Positions 47,133 through 58,939 of a stretch of 64,000 nt of DNA are shown here, piece after piece. A program made the translations under genes and the position numbers. Numbering within the stretch: position 1 is the first letter of the stretch; the number at the start of each line of letters is the position of its first letter. Origin of the DNA: Margaritispora aquatica (Eukaryota > Ascomycota > Leotiomycetes > Helotiales > Discinellaceae); contig VJWN01000002.1 in assembly GCA_007644065.1 (NCBI GenBank), positions 2,257,831-2,321,830 on the forward strand, in the 5' to 3' direction. A model generated the notes under the pieces. The model saw nothing but the letters and a program-made list of their open reading frames with translations. It made no database searches and was not told the origin of the DNA.

Positions 47133-49340
47133 TTATTTCTTGGGCGCGACGTCTAAGATGGTGGTTAGTATTATTGGGGGGTATCTTGGGGCGAGGGGGA
47201 AAGGAGGAGTGACGTACTGAATTGGAAATGAATGATATCACCGTCTTGTACCACCTATTTGATTGTACACTTCGATTAGCATTGCACCGTCTTCTACTTC
47301 TTGGAATTGGGTTAGGAACGCACATAAGTCTTTCCTTCCTGGCGATACTTGCCCGCCGCCTTGATGGGACCCATGCTCTTTCCGCCCTCGCAGAGGTCGT
47401 GGAAATCCTGGTAGGCGACGACTTCGGCTTTGATGAAACCGCGCTCAAAATCGCCGTGGATTGCGCCCGCTGATGCGTGTTAGTAAATGTGTTTTGGTTT
47501 TGGGGTCTTGAATAAGGATAGTGAGAGAAGGGAACTTACCAGCTTGAGGGGCGAGACAGCCTTTTGGAATGGTCCAGCAGCGGATTTCCTTCTCACCGGC
47601 TGTGAAGTAGTATTGGAGTCCGAGTTTGGTGAATCCTATTGAGGTGAAGTTAGCTTTTCGTCTCACCCTCTTAACTGCACGCAGCTGCTCGCTTGTGCCA
47701 TTAGACACTGCATCACACTATTTACTTTCTAACTTAACCAGACCCAAGCACCAAGATTGTAGCCCAGATTAAAAGAAAACAAACAGACCACAAACAAATT
47801 AAAGCTCTTCCAGGACTAACCTTCAGTAACAATCTTCTCTAATCGACTCTTGACCTTACTCTCCTCCAAAAACTTCTTCAAGCCCTCCTCGTCGCCTTCC
47901 TTCTTCATCTTATACAGCTTCTCCTCGAATTCGACTGAGAATGGGATGATGTCTCTGGGGAGACCGCCGTGCGAGGTCACCCACTTGGCGATTAAGGGGA
48001 GGTATTTGGATTTCTGGCGGAGGTAGTCTTTCATGGTTAGGTTGACGAGGTAGATTGTTGGTTTGGTGGTTATGAGTGACATCTTTTGGGACGTGTTAGG
48101 GTTTGTTTCTTGTATTGAGGAGGGGGAGGATTATTACCTTTTCGTTGATGAGCTCGATTTCTGCTGTTGTCCAGGAGCCGTCGCGGACGGGTTGGTCTTG
48201 CTCAAGCATCTTTCGATTATTAGCTTTTGTTATCGGCTAGGTTGGTTCTAGTCATGTGTGGAGGGTGGTTGGAACTAACAGCTTTGATCTTTGCTACTGT
48301 GCTCGGGAAGAGGGGGTTCATCTTGAATTTCCCACCTGCTTTCCTTACTACTGCTTCTTCGGAGATGATTGTTTTGGCGAGAATATCTGTTTTGCATTAA
48401 TTCAATGTTTCTTCTCAAATACCAAAAAAGATTTAAAGCCATGAGAGCAAAACTTACCCAAGTCTTTCTTACACAACTCGCTTTGAATCGTATCTACACA
48501 CCAGCACCCACAACATCAACATCAACTCATACTGCCACCAAGAACCTCTATTCTCTCTTTTCTACTACCACCATCGCTCTATCCACACCAATCACGAGAA
48601 GAAGTACTAACTCAAATCCCGCACTGGATCAATCGAATCATCCACATGCAACACCTCATCATTGTCGAAAGCGCGAACGATGTGATACATGCCATCCACG
48701 GCTTGGATATGCGACAAGAACGCATTACCGAGTCCTTCACCTTGCGAGGCGCCTTTAATGAGCCCTGCAATATCGGTCACTTGCAGGTAAGCTGGGTACA
48801 TGGACGGTGGCTTCCAGAGGTCGCATAGGAAGTCCTGAGGTTTCATTAGCGAGAAGCGTGAAGTTGCGGTAAGAAGGGAGAAAGTGTGTGTTCGTGATAG
48901 AATGATTGATATGGACAATAATTTTCGTGATTACGAGATATCCATGCTATCCTCAAATATTCAAGAATCACTGATGAAGATGCGAATTTATATAGTCTAA
49001 CAAATAGCACTTGTGCGATTGGCTCTCCGCGCTCCCCAGCCTCACAATCCTCACACCCTTAACTCTACAAAATACCAAACAAGAAAATCAAAGACAAGAC
49101 CAAAAGAAAAAGTCCCGAACTCACATATCTGATATCCGGCACTGGACATCTCGCCTCATTCGGCTCAATCGTACAAAACGGATAATTCTCCGCCGCCGCA
49201 CTCTGCTCCGTCAACAAGTTGAACAGCGAACTTTTTCCAACATTCGGCAAGCCCACGCATCCCATCTTGAGGTTCTTGCGCACGCGCCCAAAGGCCACGA
49301 CATTGGAAGCGACGTCGTTGGTGGCTTTCTTGGGTGGCAT
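47133..49340 (-). CDS. ola1: Obg-like ATPase 1 (OLA1/YchF family)
   Basis: P-loop nucleotide hydrolase that binds ribosomes and affects translation and stress responses. Ten exons: 49340-49125, 48834-48612, 48493-48458, 48386-48280, 48209-48138, 48082-47821, 47635-47540, 47469-47324, 47254-47218 and 47152-47133. Total is 404 residues, close to human OLA1 (396). The start [10 protein letters not shown] matches family N-termini. The P-loop is GLPNVGKS (30-37), followed by [19 protein letters not shown], switch/G3 DIAG (93-96) and [17 protein letters not shown]. The G4-equivalent reads NLTM (232-235) where human and yeast proteins have NLSE. The TGS domain contains [18 protein letters not shown] and [19 protein letters not shown], ending FNVAPKK. 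Intron 1 (290 nt) and intron 6 (185 nt) are long. This is the most intron-dense gene of the window. Confidence 0.92.
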
Positions 49341-50110
49341 GGTGGCTGGATTTATGAGATGAACTCTCTCGACTTGAGTTCTAGATGAGAGTTGTTTGAT
49401 GCCTCACTTGCCGAGCAAGAAGAGGATGGCTTGGGTGGCAGGTATGGATGTGGGGAGGTCTAAATCGTGATATGGCCGACGGTGGCAAGGTAAGTGAGGG
49501 AGTGAAAGAGTGAGAAAGTCGTATTTTGGAGGGGTCAAAATATGTGATGGAGGGGTAAATCTCAGCGAGTTAATCGTACGTTTTTTGGTGCATGGCTTGG
49601 GAATTTGTGGAGTTCTTCTCCTGCACGATTGTGGGTTGAGGATCAGAGAAGCGAGATGTGGATTGGTTGACCCCTTTTGGATGACAGGGGTAATGGATTT
49701 AATAGATCGTCAAACGAAAATATGGATTGTCGAAATGAAAGCAAGCAAACATAAATGTGTAGGACTAAATGGTATTGTGCAATTTAGATGTTAATAGTTT
49801 TGAGCGGTGCGATTTGGGATAAGTAAAGACAATCCAAAAAGTGCAATATTTAAGGTAGAAACTTCCTTTTTGAATTCATACATTGACGCTTTAGCTCTTG
49901 AAAATGTCCTTCCTGATTTCGCATGTTGACGCTGTAGGGATTTGAAACGTCCTTCCTAAATTTAAACATTGACTTACTTAAGCCAGATGCGATAGGAGAT
50001 CCAGATTGCATACCACAACAGCCCCAAAAATCTTAAACTCTTAAACATAATGCATGAAAATAGAGCACACTTTTGATTTCTTACAACTCCCAATCCTTAT
50101 TCTTAAACAC
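49341..50110. other. Intergenic region upstream of OLA1
   Basis: 770 bp holding the OLA1 promoter (reading leftward) and the 3' end of the next minus-strand gene. No additional gene is seen. Confidence 0.5.
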
Positions 50111-50898
50111 TTACATAAACTTACTAGCAAGTCCCATCAACCCCGATGCCCCACTGCTTCCACCCTGCGATTGCATATACATTTTCAAAGCCATCTCAGC
50201 AGCTTGCTGAATTGCCGACTCCTTGCTCGCACTTGAGCTGACATTTCCCTGGGCAGATTGGCTGTCGAACAGCTTGCTAGCTTCACCCATGGCCAGACCA
50301 ACGAATGCATTTTGGGAGTTTCCGCCAGAAGCCTTACCACCTGTGAACATCTTTAGTGCTTGCATGGCAGCAGCATTTCCCATGGAGCCTGAAGATGCTT
50401 GGCTTCCTCCACCTCCACCACCGAAGAATTGCTGGTGTGATTGAACGGCATCTACAATAATCGGTATATCAGCTCAGAAATTCGTGAACTAAAGGAAAAC
50501 CAAGAGTTGCGTGTTGATTGCTTACCCTGTTCATCGATCCGCTGGTTACCAATGCTTTGCTTATTACCAGCAAGAGAACTCAGTACTGATGAAAACAAGC
50601 TAGAATCGCCGCTGCTTCCAGAATGTCTCTCAGCATGCTGAGCAGCCCCACTAATATCATCGTCATCCGCACCTCCACCATACGCACCGCCTCCTCCATA
50701 GTTGCCTCCGTGTGCCATGCCGCCTTGTTGTTGCTGTCGACCTGAGTCGTATTCGTCCTCATTCCTACCACCATAGCTGGATTGTTGTTGACGACCTCCA
50801 CTATAATTGTCCTGATCATTTCCTCCTCCATAACCACCGCCTTGCTGACGGCCACCTTGACCTTCCTGGTCGTTGTTGTAATATTCTTGAGCGCTCAT
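50111..50898 (-). CDS. Gly/Gln-rich protein of the fungal beta-flanking / DUF7721 type
   Basis: Small fungal protein of unknown function. Two exons, 50898-50526 and 50451-50111, with a 74-nt intron. Total is 237 residues. The first 80 residues are low-complexity (Gly, Gln, Asn, Tyr, Asp: NNDQEGQGGRQQGGGYGGG and similar), the kind of sequence that favours disorder or phase separation. The second half is Ala/Gly/Ser/Met-rich and helical: a SHQQFFGG block, then AMQALKMFTGG, FVGLAMGEASKLFD and QQAAEMALKMYMQS. This block order resembles proteins annotated as beta-flanking protein or DUF7721 in Pezizomycotina, by recollection. The start at 50898 (MSAQEYYNND) is preferred over an ATG 14 codons upstream because the family starts there. 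No signal peptide is present. Confidence 0.75.
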
Positions 50899-51932
50899 GT
50901 TCACTTGTATGGCTGTTAGTGAATTGTTAAATGTGTACACTAAGCAACTCCCCGAATATTAAGCTCCACACCTGTAGGAAAGATCGGTGATGGTGGGCAT
51001 ACCTGTATTGTATGGTTTGAGAAGGTAATTGATGGGAGAGTTTGTTGAACAAAAGCAGAGAGGAATGGAAAGGTCTGGTTAAGAAGTGAGGGATGGAGGG
51101 GTGGATGACGCTGCTGGTGGGGTAATGCTGTTTGGGCCGTGGCCAATCATTTTAAAGTATGCTGTTCGTTGCGTCGTGATTCAGCTAGACAAGGAATACA
51201 GTTGGAAATACCTTCTTAGGTGCAAATGTAACTTGGGAGAAACAGTGATTTCGACATATCAAAGTCTATAGCATGATTTAAGAAGCAAATATACTACCAC
51301 GAAACGCTTGCTCGAATGACATTTTCCCTTTTGTTAAAACATTGACCACTAGATAATACTAAACATTCCTAGAGAATAGTTGGATATGAATACTGCTGAT
51401 ACAATCCATGCCTCATGCCATCCATGCACCACTTGTGTTGCATCCACTCTGTCGTCGATCCGGTCTTCATGACTTCATGCTTCGCTACCACTATCCAGAC
51501 AAAGCTTGGTACCAAGAAAAATATACAATTAAGGGAAATAAGCGAGTGAATGACTGAGTGAGTGAGTGACTGAGCGATGAAGACAAGATTAAAGAAACAG
51601 AGTCTGAACTTGTTAAAAGAGATGTGACTTTTGTAAATGTATTAATCATGTAAAAAGTAACATTCCATTGTAATGTACTCTAACTTCGCGAACAAAGATA
51701 TCTGCTGCAGACACAAAACTTTAGAGATTCAAAAATACGCACTTCGAGGAATAAACGATATTATAGAACTTATGAAACGAAGATAGTTGAGAACAAGTCA
51801 AAAAAGATCAAGTGAGGTCAAAACTACCTTCTCTTGGCTACTTCTTGGCTCAATCATTCACCCCTTAGATCCAAGGCCACCGGCAACACCATCTTCAATG
51901 CCCCTCCAGAAGCAGCCTCCCATAACTCGGCC
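50899..51932. promoter_or_regulatory. Divergent promoter region between Gly-rich gene and PFA4
   Basis: About 1 kb separates the two divergent starts. A (TGAG)n-like stretch lies at 51541-51576. No gene is recognised. Confidence 0.45.
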
Positions 51933-53279
51933 ATGCCGACAATACGTATACCGTGCAGCTTTCCCGCGATCGAGTCCTTAGCTATACCAGCAGTTTCAAC
52001 ATTGATATCATTCCTCGCATACACATCGCAATATCTCTTTCACCATATAGAGCCAGGGCCGCTTTCCACCTCGGAGACGACATGGTTTAACATAGCTGTG
52101 GGCGCCATTTGGTGGAGTTATTACAATGCGTGTACGATAGATCCAGGGAAGAAGGGATGGGTTGAAAGGTTTGCTGCGAAGAAGGATGGGAATGAGGATG
52201 GTGAGGAGGAATTGCTCGTGGGAAAAGGAATGAGATGGTGTAAGAAGTGTGATGCGGTCAAACCAGCAAGAGCACACCATTGCAAGAAATGCCAGAAGTG
52301 AGCTCTCTCACTGCGAGAATTGTGAGTATGTGCTAAGAATTAGAGTAGATGCATTCCTAAAATGGACCACCACTGTCCCTGGACTGCAAACTGTGTATCT
52401 CACACCACACTTCCACACTTCATGCGCTTCGTCTCCTACGCTGTCCTCGGGCTCTCTATCCTCGCATACCACCTCTCCACCCGGATGATGGTAATCTGGG
52501 ACTCCCGCAAGCTGCCGTCGTACCTCGGACCCCCAGTCTGGGCTCTGGCCCACCTGCTCATCCTCTGCGTAGTCAATGGCTTCACGCTCTTCGCCTTATC
52601 CTTACTATTCATCCAAACCACGCACAACCTCATCCACAACACGACTATGATTGAGGGTTGGGAGATTGAGCGCCATGAGGCGCTTGTGGAGCGAGCGAGG
52701 AAGCAGGGCGGGTTCGTGTATGCGAACGGAGGGCAGAAGGTCAGAATCGTGGAACAGGAGTTTCCGTATGATATTGGCTACTGGAAGAATCTCTGTCAGG
52801 TTTTTGGTACGAGTACGTTGCTGATGTGGCCGTTGCCGTTTGGGGGCGGACCGAGTGTGCAGACGGCGGGCAATTGGGAGGTCAATGGTTTCGAGGATCC
52901 AGACACGACTTGGCCCCCTTTGGATCCGGATAAGATGCCTAGAGCTGAGCGGCCGGCTGTTCAGTCGTCTAGGAAGGAGTACGGAACACTTGATGAGGAG
53001 AGAGAGGCGTTTAGGCGTCGCCAGGCAGATGATATGCGGAGATGGAAGAAGAATAATGGGGAGGAGGTAAGCAGCAGTGAAGAAGAGGATAACGGGTATG
53101 AAGTCGAAGAGGGCATCGATGGGAATGTAGGCTGGACGAACTCGGATGGCGATCGTTTGAGGGATTATGGGGTTGATGAGGAGGCTGAGATGACGGATGA
53201 AGATGATATACCGTTGGGGGAGCTGTTGCGAAGACGAAAGGCTCGAGCATTTGAGAAGGATGAATCATTATTCATGTGA
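51933..53279 (+). CDS. pfa4: DHHC palmitoyltransferase PFA4
   Basis: ER-membrane protein S-acyltransferase. The yeast ortholog palmitoylates chitin synthase Chs3, so a role in cell-wall synthesis is likely. Two exons, 51933-52297 and 52349-53279, with a 51-nt intron inside the Cys-rich domain. The splice restores CKKCQKCIPKMDHHCPW. Total is 431 residues. Two hydrophobic helices (IPAVSTLISFLAYTSQYLF and FNIAVGAIWWSYY) precede the DHHC-CRD, with catalytic Cys131 in D128-H-H-C. Two more helices follow (FVSYAVLGLSILAYHL and LAHLLILCVVNGFTLFALS), then the family TTHNLIHNTTMIEGWEIERHE-type segment (TTxE-like region). The C-terminal third is acidic and disordered. The start at 51933 is the first in-frame ATG. 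Confidence 0.92.
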
Positions 53280-54419
53280 GGTATTTGCCTCAAATTTTGG
53301 GAAATACGGTAGATTTACATTAGACCGAAGCTCAAATTAAACCAGTATTACTAGAAGAAAAGGTGTGAACTATGAATTGTAGATTGGATACTCTAATAAT
53401 CATGCTCGAGGCAGTCGTGGTGTTTGTTAGGAGAAGTCAGAAAATGCCGGATTGAGCCAATCTGAGCAGCATTGATGCCAAATTATGTGTTCTGCATTTC
53501 GTGTCCTGGAACGTGCTTTAAATAACTCACAGTCTCACCTATAAGCATCTATGTAAACTACACTTAACACGTTATTACGCACCTTGATCCAGTAGAGGGA
53601 AGAAAGATCCAATTGGTTCAGTTTCTTTGTATGCTGCACCTGTCGGGCTGAGGTCTAAGCCGGCAAATATGCTACATGTAATAAAAGAAGAGTATGAAAG
53701 TTTAATAGTGCTAACTGCACTTGAATAAGCTAAAATACAAAATTGGCTTAGCTAGAGCGACGAGTTATTGCTGATATCACTTATCTCAATCTGATCGCTA
53801 TTAAGGTAAGGCATAGGGTTGGTGTAATATCCCATGGAGTCATGAGTTGATACCTGAAAGTTCAGAGCGATGAAGCACAGTAAGAAGGAAAGGCCGACCC
53901 TACGAACTTGACAAGCTCAGTACATATACAAGTAAAATCTAGCACTATGTTTGAAAAATACATCCACCATAATTCTTCATCTATTCTTCTTTTGAGGCCC
54001 TGCATCTCGTTGGGGTACTTCTGTGTGGTTATTCTCAATCTAGTTATATCTCTCGCTTAGCGAGGGTAGGCCAGTTTAACACTCCACATGAGGGATTGTC
54101 TGTTAACACATGAATATAAAGGAGTGCTGCTTATGTGAGTTCTAAATAGGGTTCGCATTTGAGATCCCTCAGTTAGACTGCACTTATAAGATATCGTCAA
54201 GTTCACATGGACAGGTAATTTTTGGGTGAATTTTCTGGAATGAAATATGGTGACAACTCGTATTGACATCGCAATTTTTCCTATATACAATCTGCCCATT
54301 TTCACGATTCGGCCTCCTTTTCAAGTATATACAACCAAAGCTTACCCTCCTCTCACTCCCACATTCCTTCCCTCACTTCTCCCACATCACATTCTCCACA
54401 ATAATATCCATCTTATAAA
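53280..54419. other. Convergent intergenic region, no gene seen
   Basis: 1.1 kb between the PFA4 stop and the pectinesterase stop. Frames are short. Nothing beyond 3'UTR sequence is apparent. Confidence 0.5.
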
Positions 54420-55605
54420 CTAAGGAGCGCTCAAGCCCAAATACGCACTGTCAACCCACGTTGGCGTTGGCAGAATGAGTCCAATGGTAGCTGAAGCAGT
54501 GAGTGTCTTTGCCCACGAGACGCGGGTTCCAGCGGCGTTGGTGTTGGCATACTCGGCGAAGTAGATGTTGGTGGTCGACTGCGAGGAGTCCCATGCCTTC
54601 CAGCCGGCGCCGATGATCATGCTGTTCAAATTGCTGTTTTGGAAAACGACGCGTGCGTAGTCGCCCCATGGCTGTTGTGTGTTAGATTTGTGCGTTCGTT
54701 TGGAGACATTGTGGCGAAGGGAAAGGGGGTGTGGGGAGGAAAGCTTACTCTGCCGAGGTAGTTGGAGCCTTTAGTTCCGCTTGCTGCTCCGGAGCCGAGA
54801 ATGACCTTGCTGTCATGCTATCAGTATAGTTTTCTCCTGCGGTCTTTGCAGTGCCACTTACGCCTTGTCAAAAACATAATACCCAGCGTCCGAGCTCGAG
54901 GTTCTTCCTTGGGCTGTGATCGTGCCACCGCTCTTCAGAATGCCCAAGGTGCAGCCCTGATACCACGCATTACCGGTAATTCCAAAGATGAAATCCACAG
55001 CTCCAACAATGTAGCATCTGCTGAAGAACTGGGACCCGACGTGGTTATACAGCGTATCTTGGTAACCGATGAGACCACACGTATAGACGCCGCCGAAGAA
55101 GCCGCGCATGGAGAGCGCAACGGCCTGGCCAGCGGTACCGGCCGTGTTGGTTACGTTCATGTTGTACATTTTGAAGTTGTCGCCGGTGACGAGGAGGGTG
55201 GCTATATTTCAATTGTTTAGCGAGAATTTGGAGGGAAGACAGGGTAAGAGGAGAAACACATACCGCTCGCATCATTGCTGCCTACTGCTGAGGCATAGGT
55301 TGAGTAGCTGATGACTGCTGTGTTACCAGATGGGTTCAAGCTGGGATAGGTGGAGCCCTTGATTGTGATGCCTGCTTTGGCAATGGTAAGTTTCTCCTTG
55401 TATGTTCCTGGGTAGACATAGATAGTGTCTCCAGACACGGCTGCCGCATAAGCTGCTGCAATCTTTAGTGATATTAGCCCTCGAACTTTAGATATCATAG
55501 AATTTGAGGATGAAATACCGTAGTGTAAGTCTTCCCCGATCCAACATTCAGCGTCGCCGCATCGACCACAGCCACCAACCACGTAACAGCTGCAAAGACC
55601 TTCAT
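54420..55605 (-). CDS. Secreted pectin methylesterase (CE8)
   Basis: Removes methyl esters from homogalacturonan in plant cell walls, exposing it to pectate lyases and polygalacturonases. Five exons: 55605-55519, 55462-55264, 55201-54862, 54809-54749 and 54671-54420. Introns are 52-77 nt. Total is 312 residues, typical for fungal enzymes. An N-terminal signal peptide (MKVFAAVTWLVAVVDA) is followed by ATLNVGSGKTYTTI. Catalytic residues are all present: Gln121 (GQAVALS), Gln143-Asp144 (YQDTL), Asp165 (VDFIFG) and Arg229 in LGRPWG. The beta-helix is intact with no truncation. A TATA-like box lies 119 nt upstream. This is the clearest plant-interaction gene in the window. Confidence 0.94.
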
Positions 55606-56669
55606 GACTGTATCCGTGAAATTCAGCACTTAGTGATGTCTTTCTCGAATTAAAACGGTTCAAAAAGACTTAATGAAATCTTCTTCCAAGTCAATCACTT
55701 CCTCGTGGCATGGGCATCGCACATTTATACAACCCATCACCTTCACCCGTCGGAGAATTTCCCAACGCCATGGAACTCAAATCAAAAATTTCTTCCGGCA
55801 CCTTACTGCACCTCACTACACGGCAGCAAGGTCCCGCGATCACGAGAGAGAATTCCAGGGATACGTGGCCCCTGTTCATTCCCCGCAAGACGGGAGTTGC
55901 TCTGCACGCTTTGCACCAATGATCGCTGCAGGGTGTAGAGTGCAATATTCGAGTGCCGAATTAGTATCATATGTAGCCGATGTGCGGTTGATGAGATGTG
56001 GGAGAATAGGCTGATTGGAGATAGCTATCGGCATAGATGCATTTGCGGGGACAATCTGATGCGAGAGATGGCGGGGAAGCGATGAGCCTCCTTGGCTTGT
56101 TTGCTTAGAGGTGGAAATTAGCATGCAGGGGAGGAGTGTTATATTTGGTGTTTTGTCTTAACAATGTGTGCTACGTATCTTGGGTAGGATTTCTTCGCAT
56201 GAAGGGATGATTCATTTCTGAATTGGACTCATTGCAGCAAGAGCAATATCAACAGATGGCCAAAGGAAAACTGCAAGCCGTCGTGCTATTAGAAATGTTC
56301 TAGGCTGTATCATCATGCGAGACAACGAAATTGATTGGATGATCCAAGGCCATCATGAACATAAACGCATGGCTTGCTTGTTATTTAACACCCCCACAGC
56401 CCCCCCCCCCAAAAGTCAACAGCTTGGTGAACATTATGTCTTTGCGCTAAGATATCCCCAAGCATAAATAAGAGTCTTTGAAGAATTGCAAATTGAAAAA
56501 ATGTCCACTTAGACCAGTCCCCATACGCAAAACCTGAAGTTCGAACATAAAATAGTCACTGGACGATTTAGACAAGGGTTGCGTGCATCAATGAGCAAAA
56601 TTTCCATGAGACTATCAACTGGCTGCAGTCGAATCAAAGACTTCCTCGAAGCTGAGTCGTTCCTTCGAG
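55606..56669. promoter_or_regulatory. Pectinesterase promoter and intergenic region
   Basis: On the minus strand a TATAAA match lies at 55729-55724, about 119 nt before the pectinesterase ATG. It is a plausible core promoter. A run of ten C lies at about 56401-56410. The rest shows no gene. Confidence 0.4.
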
Positions 56670-57677
56670 TCAAGCGACATTCTTCTCCAACCACTCCTCC
56701 CATTGCTCGGCAGTGAAACTTGAGCTGATGCCATTCTCAACAACGCCATTGAAAACAACCTAACCGTGTTAGTGCCTGTTATATATACTATACGTAACTG
56801 GTGTTTGCTCACTGTTGGAGTGACGTGAATGCCCACCAAGCGATTCATCTTAACCAAAACCTTAAGATCATTTGTGACGCCTTGATGAATATCAGCATAT
56901 GTATCAAGCATACAGGTACTTATTGGGTGCTCGTTGATCGAGAACACGTGTTTCAAGTAAAGAGAAAAGTCTTCAAGATGTAACTGATGTAACTGAAACC
57001 GGACTTACCATTACCAGTATTCATTGAACCATCCGCAGAAGGCTTATCGGAGATCTTCAGTAAATCATACATTTCATTCTCATTAAGGCCAACCGAAGCT
57101 CCGATCTTAGCCAAGCGTTTATAACTTTGATTACGAGTCTCATTTACAATATTGACATCGTAGAAGGAAGCCGAGTCGTCAAAAAGAGCCTTGCAAAGTG
57201 TCAGCCCTATACTACCTAGCCCACCTGTACCGCACACTCAAAGTGCGGATGATATTGAAGGGAGTCAAGGCTGGTGACAGATGCATACCTTGCTAAACTC
57301 AAAGAACCGGCTTGGCTCCAACTTCAGCACCGCGACACCAGCTTCATGGACGAGGGTAGAAGACGGATGCCAAGGCTGGATTTGCTGTCTGAAGAGGATC
57401 TGGACTTTGGAGGGGTATTTCTTCTTGATAAGTGGGAAGACCGAGGTATAGACCGTGTTGAACATCTGAAACTATTAGCTCTTCAGATAATATTGAAATG
57501 ATCGGACTTTTGGCTTGCCTTCTTGCTGAATGGACAGACATAGTCGAGATACAGCTCTCTGTTGACTCGGTTAGATCGGGATGGTGGATAGAAGAGGTTA
57601 TCTTCTTACAATGTGTGAATCGTGGGTGCACTACTAGCGGCGAACTTTTGGCCGGCGAATTTAGGTGCGAGGGCCAT
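56670..57677 (-). CDS. DsbA-fold thioredoxin-like protein with CPFS motif
   Basis: Thioredoxin-fold protein of the DsbA/GST-kappa-like group; catalytic role unproven. Six exons: 57677-57610, 57558-57519, 57465-57289, 57189-57009, 56880-56813 and 56759-56670. Total is 207 residues. The start at 57677 gives MALAPKFAGQKFAASSAPTI. The first beta strand and active-site loop read ELYLDYVCPFSKK. The CxxC of classical DsbA is CPFS (Cys31, Ser34), leaving one cysteine, as in monothiol relatives. The helical insertion (ALFDDSASFYD, NQSYKRLAKIGASVGLNE) and the cis-Pro strand (VGIHVTPTVVFNGVVENG) are clear. There is no signal peptide, so it is probably cytosolic. Intron 2 (57518-57466) appears to use a GC donor (AAGAAG|GCAAGC...TTTCAG). 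Confidence 0.85.
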
Positions 57678-58212
57678 TTTATTCTGTCTGATCGAAGTAG
57701 TGGTTATACTCTTTTACTGGGATGGAATTTGTGTCGAAGTTGGTATTTGCATTGAGGTGATGATGCTTATTCATACATGGAGGGGTTAATAGCACTTTCT
57801 ACCAATGACGTGATGTTTCCTCCGGGCCATTGCAAGCAATCGATCTACCAAGCAATTTGACGACATACTGATTGACGCCATAGTGATGGTCAAAGGAAAT
57901 TTAGATTTCTCGTCAGACATCGATATAAAGTTCATGATGAGGCCTGACCAATTTCCTCGGGATGCATTCCGAGGTCTCACTTGAGAAATTTATAGTTTGA
58001 TATTGGAAAATCATACACGCTACTTGCCGAAAACTTGCATGAATCTGAGTGTCTGAACTTGATTCTTATTACTTATGTATTAATGGTGTGCCCCGCAGAA
58101 ACGAACGCCTGAGTAATGCGATGTGAATCAATCCATTATTTGATCTGTGATCCAAGCAAGCCATGTCCAATGAGTGATATGTACAGTTTCGTCCCGTCTT
58201 TGCAAATTATGT
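57678..58212. other. Intergenic region, no gene seen
   Basis: 535 bp between the start of the DsbA-like gene and the stop of the next minus-strand gene. Only short frames occur. It presumably contains the DsbA-like promoter. Confidence 0.5.
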
Positions 58213-58939
58213 TCAAGAGAAGAGGAACTCCTTTAACACAGGAGAACTCGAAAACTCTGGGTTCAATAATATACAGCTGCAACGGTTAGCCTGGTCCGAT
58301 GTGTTTCTTGTGCCTTATGCTCACTTCAAAAAGTATTGTAATCCTGCCCTGCGTGTTTCTAGAAACTTGGGTCGGAATTTGGAGATTACACTCTTTCGAG
58401 GCAGAGGTGGCATAGAAGCTGCTGAATTTGGGAAGGTCTGCAGAAGTCTCTCTTGGAGCTGGTCAAACTCAGAATATCTTTTTCGAATTTGCATTGATCC
58501 TCCCTATGCTTATCAGCCGCTGTCAAAACTGGAATGTCATTTATATTACCTGTAGAGTTTCGACTGTAATGTTCCATGTTACAAAAGCCCCGATATTGGT
58601 TCGGCTACTATTAACTATCACAAAGTCCTCGATATAAACACTCTTCGCCCAGCACGCATCGTTCTTCGAATCCTCCCCATCTGTATTGTCCTGGAGAGTG
58701 ATGGCACCGTCAACGATTGATTCCACCGAGATGTTAGACACAGATCTATGGTGCGACTGGACCCAGTATGGAGGGGAGGTTATTGGCGAGTTGAGCGTTG
58801 AATCATCATCGTTGGCCACTGGTTGTGGTTGTGCGGAGTCTGCTACACCTGTACTTGGTCTCGATTTGGACGGACCACTCGAGCCTTCACTAGCTCTGCC
58901 ATTGCCACTGCTAGATTGATGTGTTGTCTCGGTCTCCAT
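58213..58939 (-). CDS. ypt35: PX-domain protein, YPT35-like
   Basis: Phosphoinositide-binding PX protein. Yeast Ypt35 is an endosomal/vacuolar adaptor that recruits Vps13 to membranes. Three exons: 58939-58550, 58503-58325 and 58276-58213. Introns are 46 and 48 nt. Total is 210 residues, near yeast Ypt35 (214). The N-terminal 95 residues are Ser/Pro-rich and disordered, with a conserved-looking PYWVQSHHRSVSNIS segment. The PX domain starts at about 110 (AKSVYIEDFVIVNSSRTNIG). It contains the lipid-binding RKRYSEFDQL, the proline-rich MPPLPRKSVISKF and a C-terminal ILLNPEFSSSPVLKEFLF helix. ATG 58939 (METETTHQ) is chosen. The frame stays open further upstream, but only from non-ATG codons. Confidence 0.88.

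Noticed and set aside
48835..49124. Possible snoRNA in the long first intron of OLA1
   Set aside because: No RTGATGA C-box and CTGA D-box pair in suitable positions was found on the sense strand.
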